From Symbiodinium natans (Eukaryota > Sar > Dinophyceae > Suessiales > Symbiodiniaceae): a DNA stretch of 64,000 nucleotides. Below the pieces are notes generated by a model, which searched no databases, was not told the DNA's origin, and saw only the letters and a list, made by a program, of their open reading frames with translations. The position numbers and the translations under genes are program-made. Numbering within the stretch: position 1 is the stretch's first letter; every line of letters begins with the position of its first letter. This document shows positions 42,401 through 51,758 of this stretch, piece by piece. The DNA is taken from positions 426,542 through 490,541 of the forward strand of contig CAJNDS010002401.1 of assembly GCA_905221605.1 (NCBI GenBank). The letters are read 5' to 3'.

Positions 42401-42671
42401 AGCTGCCCAGCGACCCCTGGATGCTCTTCAGCTGGTTGTAGCTCAAATCAAGCTGCTCCAGCCACATCAGTTCGCCCAAAGACTCAGGCACCTCTCTCAA
42501 CTGCGAATCACTCAGGTCGAGCCGCACCAAGTGGCCCTGCTTGCACTCGACCCTGCGCCCCAACAGGCAGGGCGGCCCCCTGTGGTGCGGAAAGAGCTCC
42601 CTGAGAACCCGGAGCTCCTCAGGCGACAGGGCCACCGCAGCGACCACACAGAGTAGGCGCAGGAGGCGCAT
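39498..42671 (-). CDS. LRR-polytopic membrane protein, copy 7 (shortest ectodomain)
   Basis: 1057 residues from MRLLRLLCVVAAVALS at 42671. It has ten variable 23-residue LRRs at residues 48-277 (41841-42530), the fewest in the array, then conserved LRRs (here AELPESFGQ and LDNLVVLQ), Cys-rich cap and membrane module (about 585-1037). Unit 2 ends SIQGSLG where proline is expected. Units 6 and 7 have methionine at the LRR core (LRMTRN, LQMRHN). The cap reads TTQKLKQTFQ, identical to copy 8 and unlike the others. The C-terminus is truncated by a TAG just after LAAMGS, two residues earlier than most copies. The end GSISSTAG is shared with copy 8. No lesion. Confidence 0.88.
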   Translation of the reverse strand: MRLLRLLCVVAAVALSPEELRVLRELFPHHRGPPCLLGRRVECKQGHLVRLDLSDSQLREVPESLGELMWLEQLDLSYNQLKSIQGSLGSLTRLWRLHVSRNLLKSIPESLGNLTQMTWLDLSHNQLKSIPDSLGRLTRLGSLFFNDNQLESIPESLSNLTQLTWLRMTRNQLESIPESLGNLTQLTWLQMRHNRLESIPESLGSLTRLTELDLSHNRLKSIPNSMGSLTRLRELDLSHNQLMRIPESMGSLTRLINLELGQNHLKSIPESLGSLTQLTWLDLGNNFLAQLPDAIGRLDNLVVLQADRNVLAELPESFGQLANLKRLYLQHNKLQDFVAGPALPSLEVLLLQSNRLQAIEQFCQLRNLTTLYLHKNHLSGRIPPCLSALSSLRVLTLHENRLTGEIPGGLPAMRFLKVLTLHQNKLSGRIPADVGSFEQLAFLSAHANALTGPVPELNLTDGCTNDDSFSMIVEDAIYGSTEFTCAGPILPFLWTTQKLKQTFQDACPERVHTCEKASARGPTLLLHGNRLSCGAPRDVTAVPESLRSLVVIGNMLGDPSTKLPDWVAKVEEQPFLYVSNSTAHRLCWHFAALALFFAGAWRLVLGSWHHLQLTEALEDETEISHRFLVTASGLFAPLALVLFCLYVFGSFYYDGCGDDFLKSTVAYFQSPECELWLDCTWFVWSVGSAWLLRHVPKPKKHRGARPGRLSPKICKALWWVVWLGLVLLLSAPSMAYAFMSTLPQQNQLLTRPWLLWAVKNQAALVMMLVDMLVTPKLAAMMSQRSRIRRSMLLMAARTATMWLNAALCTIYLSEHCQRGWTRYWNVCNVASEEYKKFNISLGKHELLEPVADLCGQNDRWWATDACARSVVGTLAPLLLSKMIQRALLQPVITVVLWKLSAKEDGSLYFSPLQFLGVRWKMCTSRNLDRAEQATFLVTLAEVLLIWAPSIPLLLPATALAVTLNLRVFRVGQHVFGADVPELEEGETASMSRKYMMASVVVLLLFQNWFAWTSEKSGMWLLGLASCLAVGLMGSISSTAGIAGATEEESVELAAMGS

Positions 42672-42740
42672 GTTGAGGGCTTTTGCGTTTTTTTGAACTG
42701 GAAGGGGACGCTTGAGGTTCCAAAGGTCAAGTTGCTACGG
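42672..42740 (-). promoter_or_regulatory. Conserved 5' flank of copy 7
   Basis: The minus strand has AACTTGACCTTTGGAACCTC and CCCCTTCCAGTTCAAAAAAA. It is shorter than the others, because about 20 bases of the region after CCAG and the whole GGGGGT leader are missing. Confidence 0.3.
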
Positions 42741-42877
42741 GGGGAGGGGGGGTCCGTACATGCTCGCGCATATAGCGCTTGAGGAATTTAAAGGGGGGCC
42801 AACTGAGAAGTTGCCTGGGGGCAGAGCGCTCTAGCTGCCTGGCCTTCCTTGCTAGAAATAGGGATTTCTTGCACAAG

Positions 42878-43050
42878 GTTGTAATGGACATAGACGAAAC
42901 TTTTAGTGGCCGAGGTTTCGGGGCATGTGGGACCGGCTTAGGATTGAAGAAGGCGCGCGCAAGCAAATGAAATCCAAGCAAAAAGAACTCATGGAATTGC
43001 AGCAGTTAAGATATATTCTAGAATGCGGCCCCCAACTCATAATGGATAAT
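42878..43050 (+). pseudogene. Upstream exon-like module, second copy
   Basis: After TTTCTTGCACAAG one frame reads MDIDETFSGRGFGAC to a stop. An overlapping frame reads MWDRLRIEEGARKQMKSKQK, a charged helix, then ELMELQQLRYILECGP, and runs into the AAC microsatellite. Compare 30303-30480 and 51759-51966. Confidence 0.3.
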
Positions 43051-43063
43051 AAGCATAAAACTA

Positions 43064-43434
43064 GTAACAATAACAATAACAATAACAATAACAAGAACAA
43101 GAACAAGAACAAGAACAAGAACAATAACAATAACAATCACAATAACACAATAGCACAATAACACAATAACTCAATAGCACAATAACACAATAACACAATA
43201 GCACAATAACACAATAACACAATAGCACAATAGCACAATAGCACAATAGCACAATAACACAAAAACACAGTAACGCAAAAACAAAGTAACGCAATAACAC
43301 AATAACGCAAGAACACAATAACACAATAACACAATCACAACAATAATCATAATCATCATCATCATCATTATCATCATCATCGTCATCATCATCATCATCA
43401 TCATCACCAGCATCATCATCATCATCATCACCAG

Positions 43435-43466
<32 letters not shown>

Positions 43467-43467
43467 C
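43064..43467. repeat. Mixed AAC / ACACAATA / CAT microsatellite
   Basis: AACAAT and AACAAG units are followed by CACAATAG/CACAATAA octamers and by about 25 CAT units with CCAG interruptions. It sits at the same place in the spacer as 52021-52815. The unexpanded equivalent at 30480 is only TAATAGTAACAAAT. Confidence 0.95.
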
Positions 43468-43562
43468 ATGTGATCAGCGTGCTTCCTGACTTGCAGTTGT
43501 ATTTCATGTTTGTATTCTTGTATTCTGCTGACAGTTTATCTTGTTCCTTGATTTGTCTAGCC

Positions 43563-43600
43563 ATAAGCAGCTCAGAAATTTGTGGATGCTACTACCCCTC
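43563..43600 (+). pseudogene. Truncated terminal-exon module
   Basis: TTGATTTGTCTAG then AGCAGCTCAGAAATTTGTGG matches 30570-30608, after which the rest of the exon (about 140 bases) is deleted up to CTCCGCGCCGA, the sequence found at 30805. Confidence 0.4.
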
Positions 43601-45442
43601 CGCGCCGAGGCCCTCTTTCTATGCGAGCATGCGAGATAGGCGCCTGTGAAACCGAATCCGTCCGTGAGCGCGGTTCTCCGAGGGGGAGGGGGGAGGCTTA
43701 GGTTTGGGATTTTGGGCTGTGAGTTTAGAGGCGCCCCCCCCTTCATGAAAGCTGTCGGCCTTGCAAATGAGATCCTGGCATCGATTTACGAGACCGCTAC
43801 CAAACCTTTTCTGAGGCCCCAGTGCGCCTGGCTGCAAAGGCCCCGTCAGAAGTTCACGTAGCTGATCCTCGGGCGTTGCGCTTCCAAGGATACTTTGGGC
43901 CCTAAACCCTATGCACCCTAAACCCAGAAAAGGGAGCTGCTACAACCACCAAAAGCTCAAAGCCCTTTAGAAGTCCCGTGGTTCCATGCCCCCAATGCTG
44001 ACATCCTCAGATTTGGGAGAGGTTGGAGCCACAATTGGGGCATGTAGGGGTTTAGGGTCTAGGGTTTAGGGTTTAGGGTTTAGGGTTTAGGGCTTAGGGC
44101 CCCCCACCATAATAACTGCCCCCATCCCGAATGAAAAAATGGCACATTCAAGGGTTCTTTGGGTGGTCGTTCAAGTGTGTGGGCGGGGGGGGTAGAAAAG
44201 CAATCTGTGACTCGAGGTTTGGTTGGAGAAGGCTCGGGCTTACGGACTTATTTTGGCCTCCCGGGCTCTGTTTTAGCAAGCTGGAGCTCAAAGAGAACTC
44301 GTGGCAACACCTTAGAAGGAAGATCAAATGTTCTGTCCAAAAAAAGAACCCTAAATCTCACAGGATGGAGGTATATCGAGGAATACACTGTAAGCATGTT
44401 CATCCTGCAATAGGACGTCGGGCCTCCTTTCATTGTGAGTTCAAGACTATTCTTGAATTCAGGGTGAACTTTCTGGGCCCTCTAACCCTCCCTCCCCACC
44501 GGGCCGGAAGGCCGAGTCGTACAGTAGGCGGCCACGGACGCCCGAGCTGTGCAGCACCACGCCGCAGAAGATCTGGCAGAGGGAGGGGTAGGGTTTATAG
44601 GGTTTGGGGTTGTGCAAGGAGGCGTGGGGGGGCTTCGGGTTTAGGGCGTCAAACCCATCCCAGCCACCCACAAGATACGCGAGTGGGGTCAACAAAAAAC
44701 AAGTTGATCTTCTTGAATTTAAGGTTTCGAGGAAGCCGAGGGCCCTCAAGTCGTCCCAGAAGCCTTTCAGGAGTGTCCTTGCAAAGGCCACTTTCTGAAT
44801 AGCCCAGGGCGGTGCAGGACACGAGGGTCTCGGGCTCAGACCTTGTTCTTCTTTGCGCGTACTACTGGTCCTTAAAGGGGGGGTTAGGGCAGCAACCTAC
44901 ATTGCCCGTTGACCCGGATTAGCAGGCGGGGGGGGAGGGGGAGGGTTCGATGCGGAGTGCAACGCGTGGGGTTTTGAAGGCGCTCTCTGTGCTGGTGTGT
45001 TGAGCTTGGCGGCTATAGGGCTTAGGTAAGGTTTACGGTAGGTGTTTGTGGTTGCTCGTTCTGTTGTTCTGGATTTTGGATAGAGCTACGTTGTGACTTA
45101 GGATTCTTAGTGCTTCGCGCTTCTGGGACCCACTTGCTCTTGTCAGATCTAGAGCCAAGCTGACTTTGTGGCTTCGATTCGAAGCTGGGGGGCTTGGAAT
45201 CCTAAACCTTCAACCCCCCTACCAACAGAGACAAAAGATCAAGGCTGTTTTTTTGGTTCAGCGATACAGGCCTAGAACCGATTCTCTACCACAAGAAACA
45301 AGCCCACTTGAAGGCGCATTGGGCAGCTCTAAACCCTAAACCCTAAACCCTAAACCCTAAACCTCTACATTTTATGTAGCCGTGAACCTTCAAGTCCGAA
45401 ACCCTAAGCCCTGAACTGCGGCCGCACCTTTTCAGTCGCTGC

Positions 45443-45598
45443 AGGGTTTAGGGTTTAGGGTTTAGGGTTTAGGGTTTAGGGTTTAGGGTTTAGGGTTCAG
45501 GGTTCAGGGTTCAGGGTTTAGGGTTTAGGGTTTAGGGTTTAGGGTTTAGGGTTTAGGGTTTAGGGTTTAGGGTTTAGGGTTTAGGGTTTAGGGTTTAG
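45443..45598. repeat. TTTAGGG interstitial array
   Basis: About 22 heptamers, with three consecutive TTCAGGG units in the middle. Confidence 0.95.
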
Positions 45599-45740
45599 TA
45601 GAGCGGCACCGGCTCCTTCGACTAAGGGTTCATAGGGTTCACAGGGCCATCAAAGAACTTCCCCCGTAGGCACCCCTAGCCTAATGTCAAAGAGCTGCGG
45701 CGTGATGCTCGGGCTTGCAGATACATCTGGATGGGTTTTG

Positions 45741-45996
45741 GGTTTAGGGTTTAGGGTTTAGGGTTTAGGGTTTAGGGTTTAGGGTTTAGGGTTTAGGGTT
45801 TAGGGTTTAGGGTTTAGGGTTTAGGGTTTAGGGTTTAGGGTTTAGGGTTTAGGGGTTTAGGGTTTAGGGTTTAGGGGGTTTAGGGTTTAGGGTTAGGGTT
45901 TAGGGTTTAGGGTTTAGGGTTTAGGGTTTAGGGTTTAGGGTTTAGGGTTTAGGGTTTAGGGTTTAGGGTTTAGGGTTTAGGGTTTAGGGTTTAGGG
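45741..45996. repeat. TTTAGGG interstitial array (longest)
   Basis: About 36 heptamers over 256 bases, with a few one-base length variants near 45850-45895. Module sequence resumes on both sides. Confidence 0.95.
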
Positions 45997-46907
45997 TGTA
46001 AGATGCGTAGGGTTTGCTTAGGGCTTCCAGGCTTAGAGCGTTTAGGGCTTAGTTCGTGCTGAGCGTGCCTGCCAAACATTCAGTACCGCGTCGTCACCCA
46101 CGCTGACGACGAGGCAACACGTCGGGATCCTGGTTTAGAGTTTTGGGCTCTGAGGTTTGGGTTTTACCCGGACAGCAGGGATGCATTCTGCGGTTTGGGG
46201 CTTGGGGGGTGTAGGTGCTACACTACACTGCGGAGCTACCCCACACAAGCATCCCTTGCGATGCTCTTGAATCGTGCCATCCATCCCCTCCATCTGATGT
46301 CACCGGTGCTGTGGATGCCAGGACGATGAAAGCCCGACACCTCAACCCGAAACCCTCAGCCCCGTAGCCTCAGCCCTGAACCCTAAGCCCTAAGGGTCCT
46401 TCCACCCTTCGGATTCAGGTTTGGAGGTGAAGGTCCTCTTCTGGAGATCGCGCATTGGCCGTGATCTCGGCCTGGTGTGGCTCCACGCTGCTGGGGGTGT
46501 ACCTCACTACACCCAATGACTGTTTTCTCTTCTCTTTCGTAACGGGGGTCGTGTTCGGATGAGTTAAATATCCTCTTCTCTTCTTCCAAGGGGGTCCTAG
46601 TGTTCTGAGCAGTTAAATATCAAACGAGGTGTCCGAGAAAGCATGATTCATAATCTGGGGGTCACGGTGGGACGGTTCGAAAAGCCTCTTCTGGGGGTGC
46701 CAAGGGGCTTCACAGGGGTTCAAGACCACGCGGAACGCCGAAGAGACTTCTTCTTCCCACGGCAAAGGGCGCCTGGGGGGCTGGATTCTCTTTTGGGATG
46801 CTTCGATGGGTGAGCTGGATTCGGAGAGTCTCATCCCGAGTGTAGGCCGATTCCCTACACGCTGAATCCCCCTCACACAGCGACTAGACCCTAACAAACC
46901 CCCAAAA

Positions 46908-47027
46908 ACCCTAAACCCTAAACCCTAAACCCTAAACTAACCCTTAACCCTAGACCCTAAACCCTAAACCCTAAACCCTAAACCCTAAACCCTAAACCCT
47001 AAACCCTAAACCCTAAACCCTAAACCC
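46908..47027. repeat. CCCTAAA interstitial array
   Basis: About 17 heptamers with short variants near 46935. It lies at the same module junction (before the AGCAGCACCTTGGTC block) as 18223-18308 and 57064-57146. Confidence 0.9.
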
Positions 47028-48010
47028 TGAGCATGCTCGGAGCAGCACCTTGGTCTCCCTCGATATCGCATCAAGCAAAAGGATCGATCCGGGCCTTCGA
47101 ATTTTCAAAGGTCCCAGAGTAACACATGTTTCAATATGGGATTTGGGGGCTTAGGATTTTAGGGTCAGGGTGTTAGGGTGTTGAGTGTTCGGGTTTCAGG
47201 GTTTGGGGGTTTGGAGGTTTTGGTTGTTAAGGGTTCATAGGGTTTGAGGCTTAGAGGGGCTTAGGGGTTGAGGGTTTTGCCGATTAGGGTTCAGTGAAAC
47301 AGATCGGCTTCCGGATGAACCTTCTCTTCTTTGAAGCATACGAAGGGCCCGACATTCCTGATCTACAGCTCAAAGCGAAGCTTCCCTACATTGCATGTCG
47401 CTGATATGGCACGGTGCGGTTAAACCGTACCCTCAACCAAGGGTTCAGAATCTGCCCAAAACCCAGACACTCCCTTGGACCTTTTGGGGGAACCTCCCTG
47501 AAACTACTCTGCTTGAACTCATTAACACCCTAACGACGAGGCCTTAAGCCCTGTAAACCCCCTAACCGTAGCCCTTTGACTGAGGCCGGCGAGGCCGGCA
47601 GCTTCTCCACATTGCGGTCCCTGTTGGGGTACCCAAACTAGAGGCCCACTGTACTACAATCGGAACCCCTGAAAAGGAACCACTTGTCGAACTGGCAGTA
47701 GAAGCCCTAAACTCCCGAAACCAGAAATCCCAAACCGAAAATATTCTCACCCCTAAACCCTGAACACTCGTAAGAGAAACTGTACCTACAGCTGGTCATG
47801 ACCGTGCTTGGGGTTCTTTTAGCCCCACGCATCGCTACCCTGAAACCCTGAACCCTGAAGCCTGAACCCCACAACTTCGAGAGAACTGGCCACTGGGGGC
47901 TGCGCCCGCCAGGGCGATCTCGTCTCGGACATCCACTCCGGGATTCAGGGTTGATCCTTCAGTGTAGCCGAAAGCGCTTCTCAAAGCCCTTCAAAGCGCT
48001 TCAAAGCGCT

Positions 48011-51000
48011 TCAGGGCCTAGGGGACCCCAGGGTCGCCAACTCCACAGCCTCCTCAGGGGCACCAGGACTTCCAGCTGTGCTGGAAATGCTTCCCATGAG
48101 GCCGACCGCCAGGCAGCTCGCAAGGCCCAGCAGCCACATGCCGGACTTCTCGGAGGTCCAGGCGAACCAGTTCTGAAAGATTAGGAGCACCGCCACACTG
48201 GCCATCATGTATTTCCTGGACATGCTTGCTGTCTCGCCCTCTTCTAATTCTGGCACGTCGGCTCCGAAGACGTGCTGCCCCACGCGGAAGACGCGCAGGT
48301 TCAGCGTGACCGCAAGGGCCGTTGCGGGCAGCAACAGTGGGATCAAGGGGGCCCAGATCAGCAGCACCTCTGCCAAAGTGACCAAGAAGGTTGCCTGCTG
48401 CGCTCTGTCGAGGTTTCGGCTGGTGCACATCTTCCATCGGACACCCAGAAACCGCAGCGGAGTGAGGTAGAGTGAGCCGTCTTCCTTGACTGAGAGCTTC
48501 CACAGCAGCACCGTTATCACTGGTTGCAGCAAGGCGCGCTGGATCATCTTGCTCAGGAGCAGTGGGGCCAGAGTACCCACCACAGACCTCGCGCAAGCGT
48601 CCGTGGCCCACCACCGGTCGTTCTGACCACATAAGTCGGCGACGGGCTCAAGAAGTTGATGCTGTCCCAAACTGATGTTGAACTCCTTGTACTCCTCGGA
48701 AGCCACATTGCAGACGTTCCAATACCTCGTCCACCCACGCTGGCAGTGCTCGCTGAGGTAGATCATGCAAAGAGCGGCGTTGAGCCACATCGTGGATGTC
48801 CGAGCAGCCATGAGAAGCATCGATCGGCGGATGCGCGAGCGCTGCGACATCATGGCGGCTAACTTCGGCGTGACAAGCATGTCCACCAGCATCATGACCA
48901 AGGCAGCTTGATTCTTGATGGCCCATAGCACCCATGGCCTCGTCAGGAGCTGGTTTTGCTGTGGCAGCGTGCTCATGAAGGCGTAAGCCATGGAGGGCAC
49001 TGACAGGAGAAGAACCAACCCCAGCCATACAATCCACCAGAGCGCCTTGCAGGTCTTAGCGCTCGGGCGGCCTGGGCCGGGGTGTTTCTTAGGCTTTGGC
49101 ACGTGCCGCAAGAGCCACGCGGAGCCTAAGCTCCAAACGGACCACGTGCAGCCAAGCCATAGTTCGCATTCTGGACTCTGGAAGTAAGCAACGGTGCTCT
49201 TCAGGAAATCGTCTCCACACCCATCGTAGTAAAACGATCCAAACACGTAGAGACAAAACACCACCAGTGCGAGAGGGGCGAAGAGACCAGTTGCCCTGAC
49301 GAGAAACCGGTGAGAGATTTCAGTTTCGTCCTCGAGAGCCTCTGTGAGTTGCAGGTGATTCCAACTGCCCAGAACAAAGCGCCACGCCCCTGCAAAAAAC
49401 AGCGCCAAAGCTGCAAAGCGCCAGCACAAAAGGCGCGCAGTGGAGACGGAGACGTAGAGGAACGGTTGTTGCTCCACCTTTGCGACCCAGTCCGGCAACT
49501 TCGTTGATGGATCCCCCAGCATGTTGCCGATGACTACGAGCGATCTCAAGGATTCCGGAACAGCAGTTACGTCGCGAGGAGCTTCACAAGACAAGCGATT
49601 GCCATGCAGGAGAAGCGTTGGGCCTCTCGCAGAAGCCTTTTCACACGTATGAACACGCTCCGGGCAAGCATCCTGGAACGTCTGCTTCAGTTTCTGGGTC
49701 GTCCACAGGAATGGTAATATGGGGCCTGCACATGTGAACTCCGTGGAGCCGTAAACAGCATCTTCCACAATCATGCTGAAAGAGTCGTCGTTTGTGCAGC
49801 CGTCTGTCAAGTTCAGCTCTGGAACTGGCCCTGCTAAAGCATTTGCGTGCGCTGACAGGAAGGCAAGCTGCTCGAAAGACCCGACATCTAGAGGAATTCG
49901 GCCCGACAGCTTGTTCTGATGGAGCGTCAGGACTTTCAAGAAGCGCATTGCCGGAAGCCCCCTAGGGATCTCTCCAGTTAAGCGGTTCTCATGTAGAGTC
50001 AAAACTCTTAGAGATGACAAGGCTGACAGGCACGGCGGGATGCGGCCGCTCAGATGGTTTTTGTGCAGATAAAGCGTGGTAAGGTTCCGCAGTTGACAAA
50101 ATTGTTCGATGGCTTGGAGTCGATTGCTTTGCAGAAGCAACACCTCAAGGCTTGGCAGAGCCGGGCCTGCAACGAAATCTTGGAGCTTGTTGTGCTGTAA
50201 ATAAAGCTGCTTGAGGCTTGCGACCTGTCCTAAGCTCTGGGGCAGCTTGGTAAGGACGTTCCTGTCAGCCTGCAGAACCACCAAGCTACCGAGCCTGCCG
50301 ATTGCATCAGGTAGCTCTGCGAGGCTGTTGCTGCGAAGGTCAAGCTTCATCAGCTGTGTCAGACTGCACAGCGACTCGGGGAGGCTCTTCAGCTGGTTTT
50401 GGCTCAAATCAAGACTTTCCAGCCTCGTCAAGCTGCCCAGTGACTCAGGCATGCTCTTAAGCTGGTTGTGGCTCAAATCAAGCTTCGTCAGCCTCGTCAA
50501 GCTGCCCAGCGAGTCTGGGATGCTCTCTAACTGGTTGCGTGTCAAGCGAAGCCACGTCAGCTGCGTCAAGCTGCCCACCGACTCGGGTATGCTCTGAAGC
50601 TGGTTGTCGTTCAACACTAAACTCTCCAGCCTCGTCAAGCTACCCAGCGACTCGGGGATGCTCTTCAGCTGGCTGTGGCTCAAATAAAGACCTCGCAACC
50701 TCGTCAAGCTGCCCAGTGACTCTGGGATGCTCTCCAGCCGGTTGTGGCTCAAATCAAGCCACGTCAAGTGCGTCAAGCTGCCCAGGGACCCGGGGATGCT
50801 TTCTAGCCGGTTGTGCCTCAAACTAAGCCACGTCAGCCACGTCAAGCTGCCCAGCGAGTCTGGGATGCTCTCTAACTGGTTGCGTGTCAAGCGAAGATAC
50901 GTCAGCTGCGTCAAGCTGCCCAGGGACTCGGGGACGCTCTCCAGCTGGTTGTCGTTCAAGATTAACCTCTCCAGCCTCATCAAGCTGCCCAGCGACTCGG

Positions 51001-51388
51001 GGATGCTCTTCAGCTGGCTGTGGCTCAAATCAAGCCGTATCAGCTGCGTCAAGTTGCCCAGTGACTCTGGGATGCTCTTCAGCCGGTTGTGGCTCAAAAG
51101 TAGCCTCCTCAGCCTGGTCAAGCTGCCCAGCGACTCGGGGATGCTCTGCAGCTGGTTTTGCCGCAAATCAAGCTGCTCCAGCCACATCAAGTTGCCCAAT
51201 GACTCCGGGACCTCCCTCAACTCCGTTTTGCTCAGGTCGAGCCGCACCAAGTGGCCCTGCTTGCACTCCACCTTTGGCCCCAGGCAGGGCACCCCCTCGT
51301 GTTGCGGAAAGAGCTCCCTGAGAACCCGGAGCTCATCAGGCGACAGGGCCACCACGGCGACCACACAGAGCAGGCGCAGGAGGCGCAT
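48011..51388 (-). CDS. LRR-polytopic membrane protein, copy 8 (first gene of the array)
   Basis: 1125 residues from MRLLRLLCVVAVVALSPDEL at 51388. It has thirteen variable 23-residue LRRs at 47-345 (50354-51250), conserved LRRs, Cys-rich cap and membrane module (about 653-1105). The gene is a visible mosaic: the cap (TTQKLKQTFQ, DVGSFEQ) and the GSISSTAG end match copy 7. Segment 2 (LVRATGLFAPLALVVF) matches copy 6. SVAVLLIFQNWF and the SPGAPEE tail match copy 3. Private features include LSCEAPRD in place of LSCGAPRD and a tail ending LGSPRP. The usual 5' flank is not next to the ATG but about 150 bases upstream, behind inserted telomere-like sequence. Confidence 0.88.
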   Translation of the reverse strand: MRLLRLLCVVAVVALSPDELRVLRELFPQHEGVPCLGPKVECKQGHLVRLDLSKTELREVPESLGNLMWLEQLDLRQNQLQSIPESLGSLTRLRRLLLSHNRLKSIPESLGNLTQLIRLDLSHSQLKSIPESLGSLMRLERLILNDNQLESVPESLGSLTQLTYLRLTRNQLESIPDSLGSLTWLTWLSLRHNRLESIPGSLGSLTHLTWLDLSHNRLESIPESLGSLTRLRGLYLSHSQLKSIPESLGSLTRLESLVLNDNQLQSIPESVGSLTQLTWLRLTRNQLESIPDSLGSLTRLTKLDLSHNQLKSMPESLGSLTRLESLDLSQNQLKSLPESLCSLTQLMKLDLRSNSLAELPDAIGRLGSLVVLQADRNVLTKLPQSLGQVASLKQLYLQHNKLQDFVAGPALPSLEVLLLQSNRLQAIEQFCQLRNLTTLYLHKNHLSGRIPPCLSALSSLRVLTLHENRLTGEIPRGLPAMRFLKVLTLHQNKLSGRIPLDVGSFEQLAFLSAHANALAGPVPELNLTDGCTNDDSFSMIVEDAVYGSTEFTCAGPILPFLWTTQKLKQTFQDACPERVHTCEKASARGPTLLLHGNRLSCEAPRDVTAVPESLRSLVVIGNMLGDPSTKLPDWVAKVEQQPFLYVSVSTARLLCWRFAALALFFAGAWRFVLGSWNHLQLTEALEDETEISHRFLVRATGLFAPLALVVFCLYVFGSFYYDGCGDDFLKSTVAYFQSPECELWLGCTWSVWSLGSAWLLRHVPKPKKHPGPGRPSAKTCKALWWIVWLGLVLLLSVPSMAYAFMSTLPQQNQLLTRPWVLWAIKNQAALVMMLVDMLVTPKLAAMMSQRSRIRRSMLLMAARTSTMWLNAALCMIYLSEHCQRGWTRYWNVCNVASEEYKEFNISLGQHQLLEPVADLCGQNDRWWATDACARSVVGTLAPLLLSKMIQRALLQPVITVLLWKLSVKEDGSLYLTPLRFLGVRWKMCTSRNLDRAQQATFLVTLAEVLLIWAPLIPLLLPATALAVTLNLRVFRVGQHVFGADVPELEEGETASMSRKYMMASVAVLLIFQNWFAWTSEKSGMWLLGLASCLAVGLMGSISSTAGSPGAPEEAVELATLGSPRP

Positions 51389-51605
51389 GGCGGGGTTGTT
51401 TTACCCGCAGCACCTATGGTTTGCCCACACGTTGCACGTATGGTCTGCCCAGGGTTTAGGGTGGAGGGCTTAGGGTTTAGGGTTGAAGGTTGAGGGCTGC
51501 GGGTTCAGGATTTTTGTGAGTAGGCACAGGAGGCGCATGGAGCCGGGGGGGGGGGGGGCGCTTGAAGGCTCTTGCGTTTTGTGAACTTCCAAAGGTCAAG
51601 TTGCT
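51389..51605 (-). promoter_or_regulatory. Rearranged 5' region of copy 8 with a second, truncated signal-peptide start
   Basis: Between the copy 8 ATG and 51522 lies sequence not found before the other genes (two TATGGTYTGCCCA repeats and degenerate TTTAGGG). At 51538 a second ATG, minus strand, reads MRLLCLLTKI and runs to a stop in telomere-like sequence. Its upstream bases (poly-G 51545-51558, then GCGTTTTGTGAACTTCC and AAGGTCAAGTTGCTAGGG) are the normal gene 5' flank, most like copies 6 and 7. It appears to be the remnant of another gene's 5' end. Confidence 0.55.
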
Positions 51606-51758
51606 AGGGGCTGAGGGTGGGTTCGGGGTCCATAACTGCTCGCGCATGTCGCGCTTACGGAATTCAGAGGGAGCCATTCGAACTGAGAAGTTGCCTGGGG
51701 GTAGAGCGCTCTAGCTGCCTGGCCTTCCTTGCTAGAAAATTGGGTTTTCTTGCACAAG

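Larger units (their letters stand above)
42741..48010. other. Spacer 7: longest intergenic spacer, exon remains, microsatellites, large telomere-like arrays
   Basis: 42795-42860 is the AAGTTGCCTGGGGGCAGAGC module. Then come an exon-like module (42878-43050), mixed microsatellite (43064-43467), the truncated terminal-exon module (43563-43600), and a module with an open frame (43744-43860). 43860-44000 and 44100-44470 match 31150-31680. 44470-45330 is mostly non-repetitive, with frames up to 223 codons that I cannot support. 45443-45996 has arrays. Standard modules lie at 46120-46315, 46420-46510, 47038-47120, 47310-47410, 47590-47760 and 47880-48010. Confidence 0.55.

Noticed and set aside
44131-44802. 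223-codon plus-strand frame
   Set aside because: It spans several unrelated spacer modules and telomere-like remnants, and homologous modules at 31.1-31.6 kb do not keep the frame.
45443-47027. Chromosome end (true telomere)
   Set aside because: Arrays occur in both orientations throughout the window and are always followed by ordinary spacer sequence on both sides.
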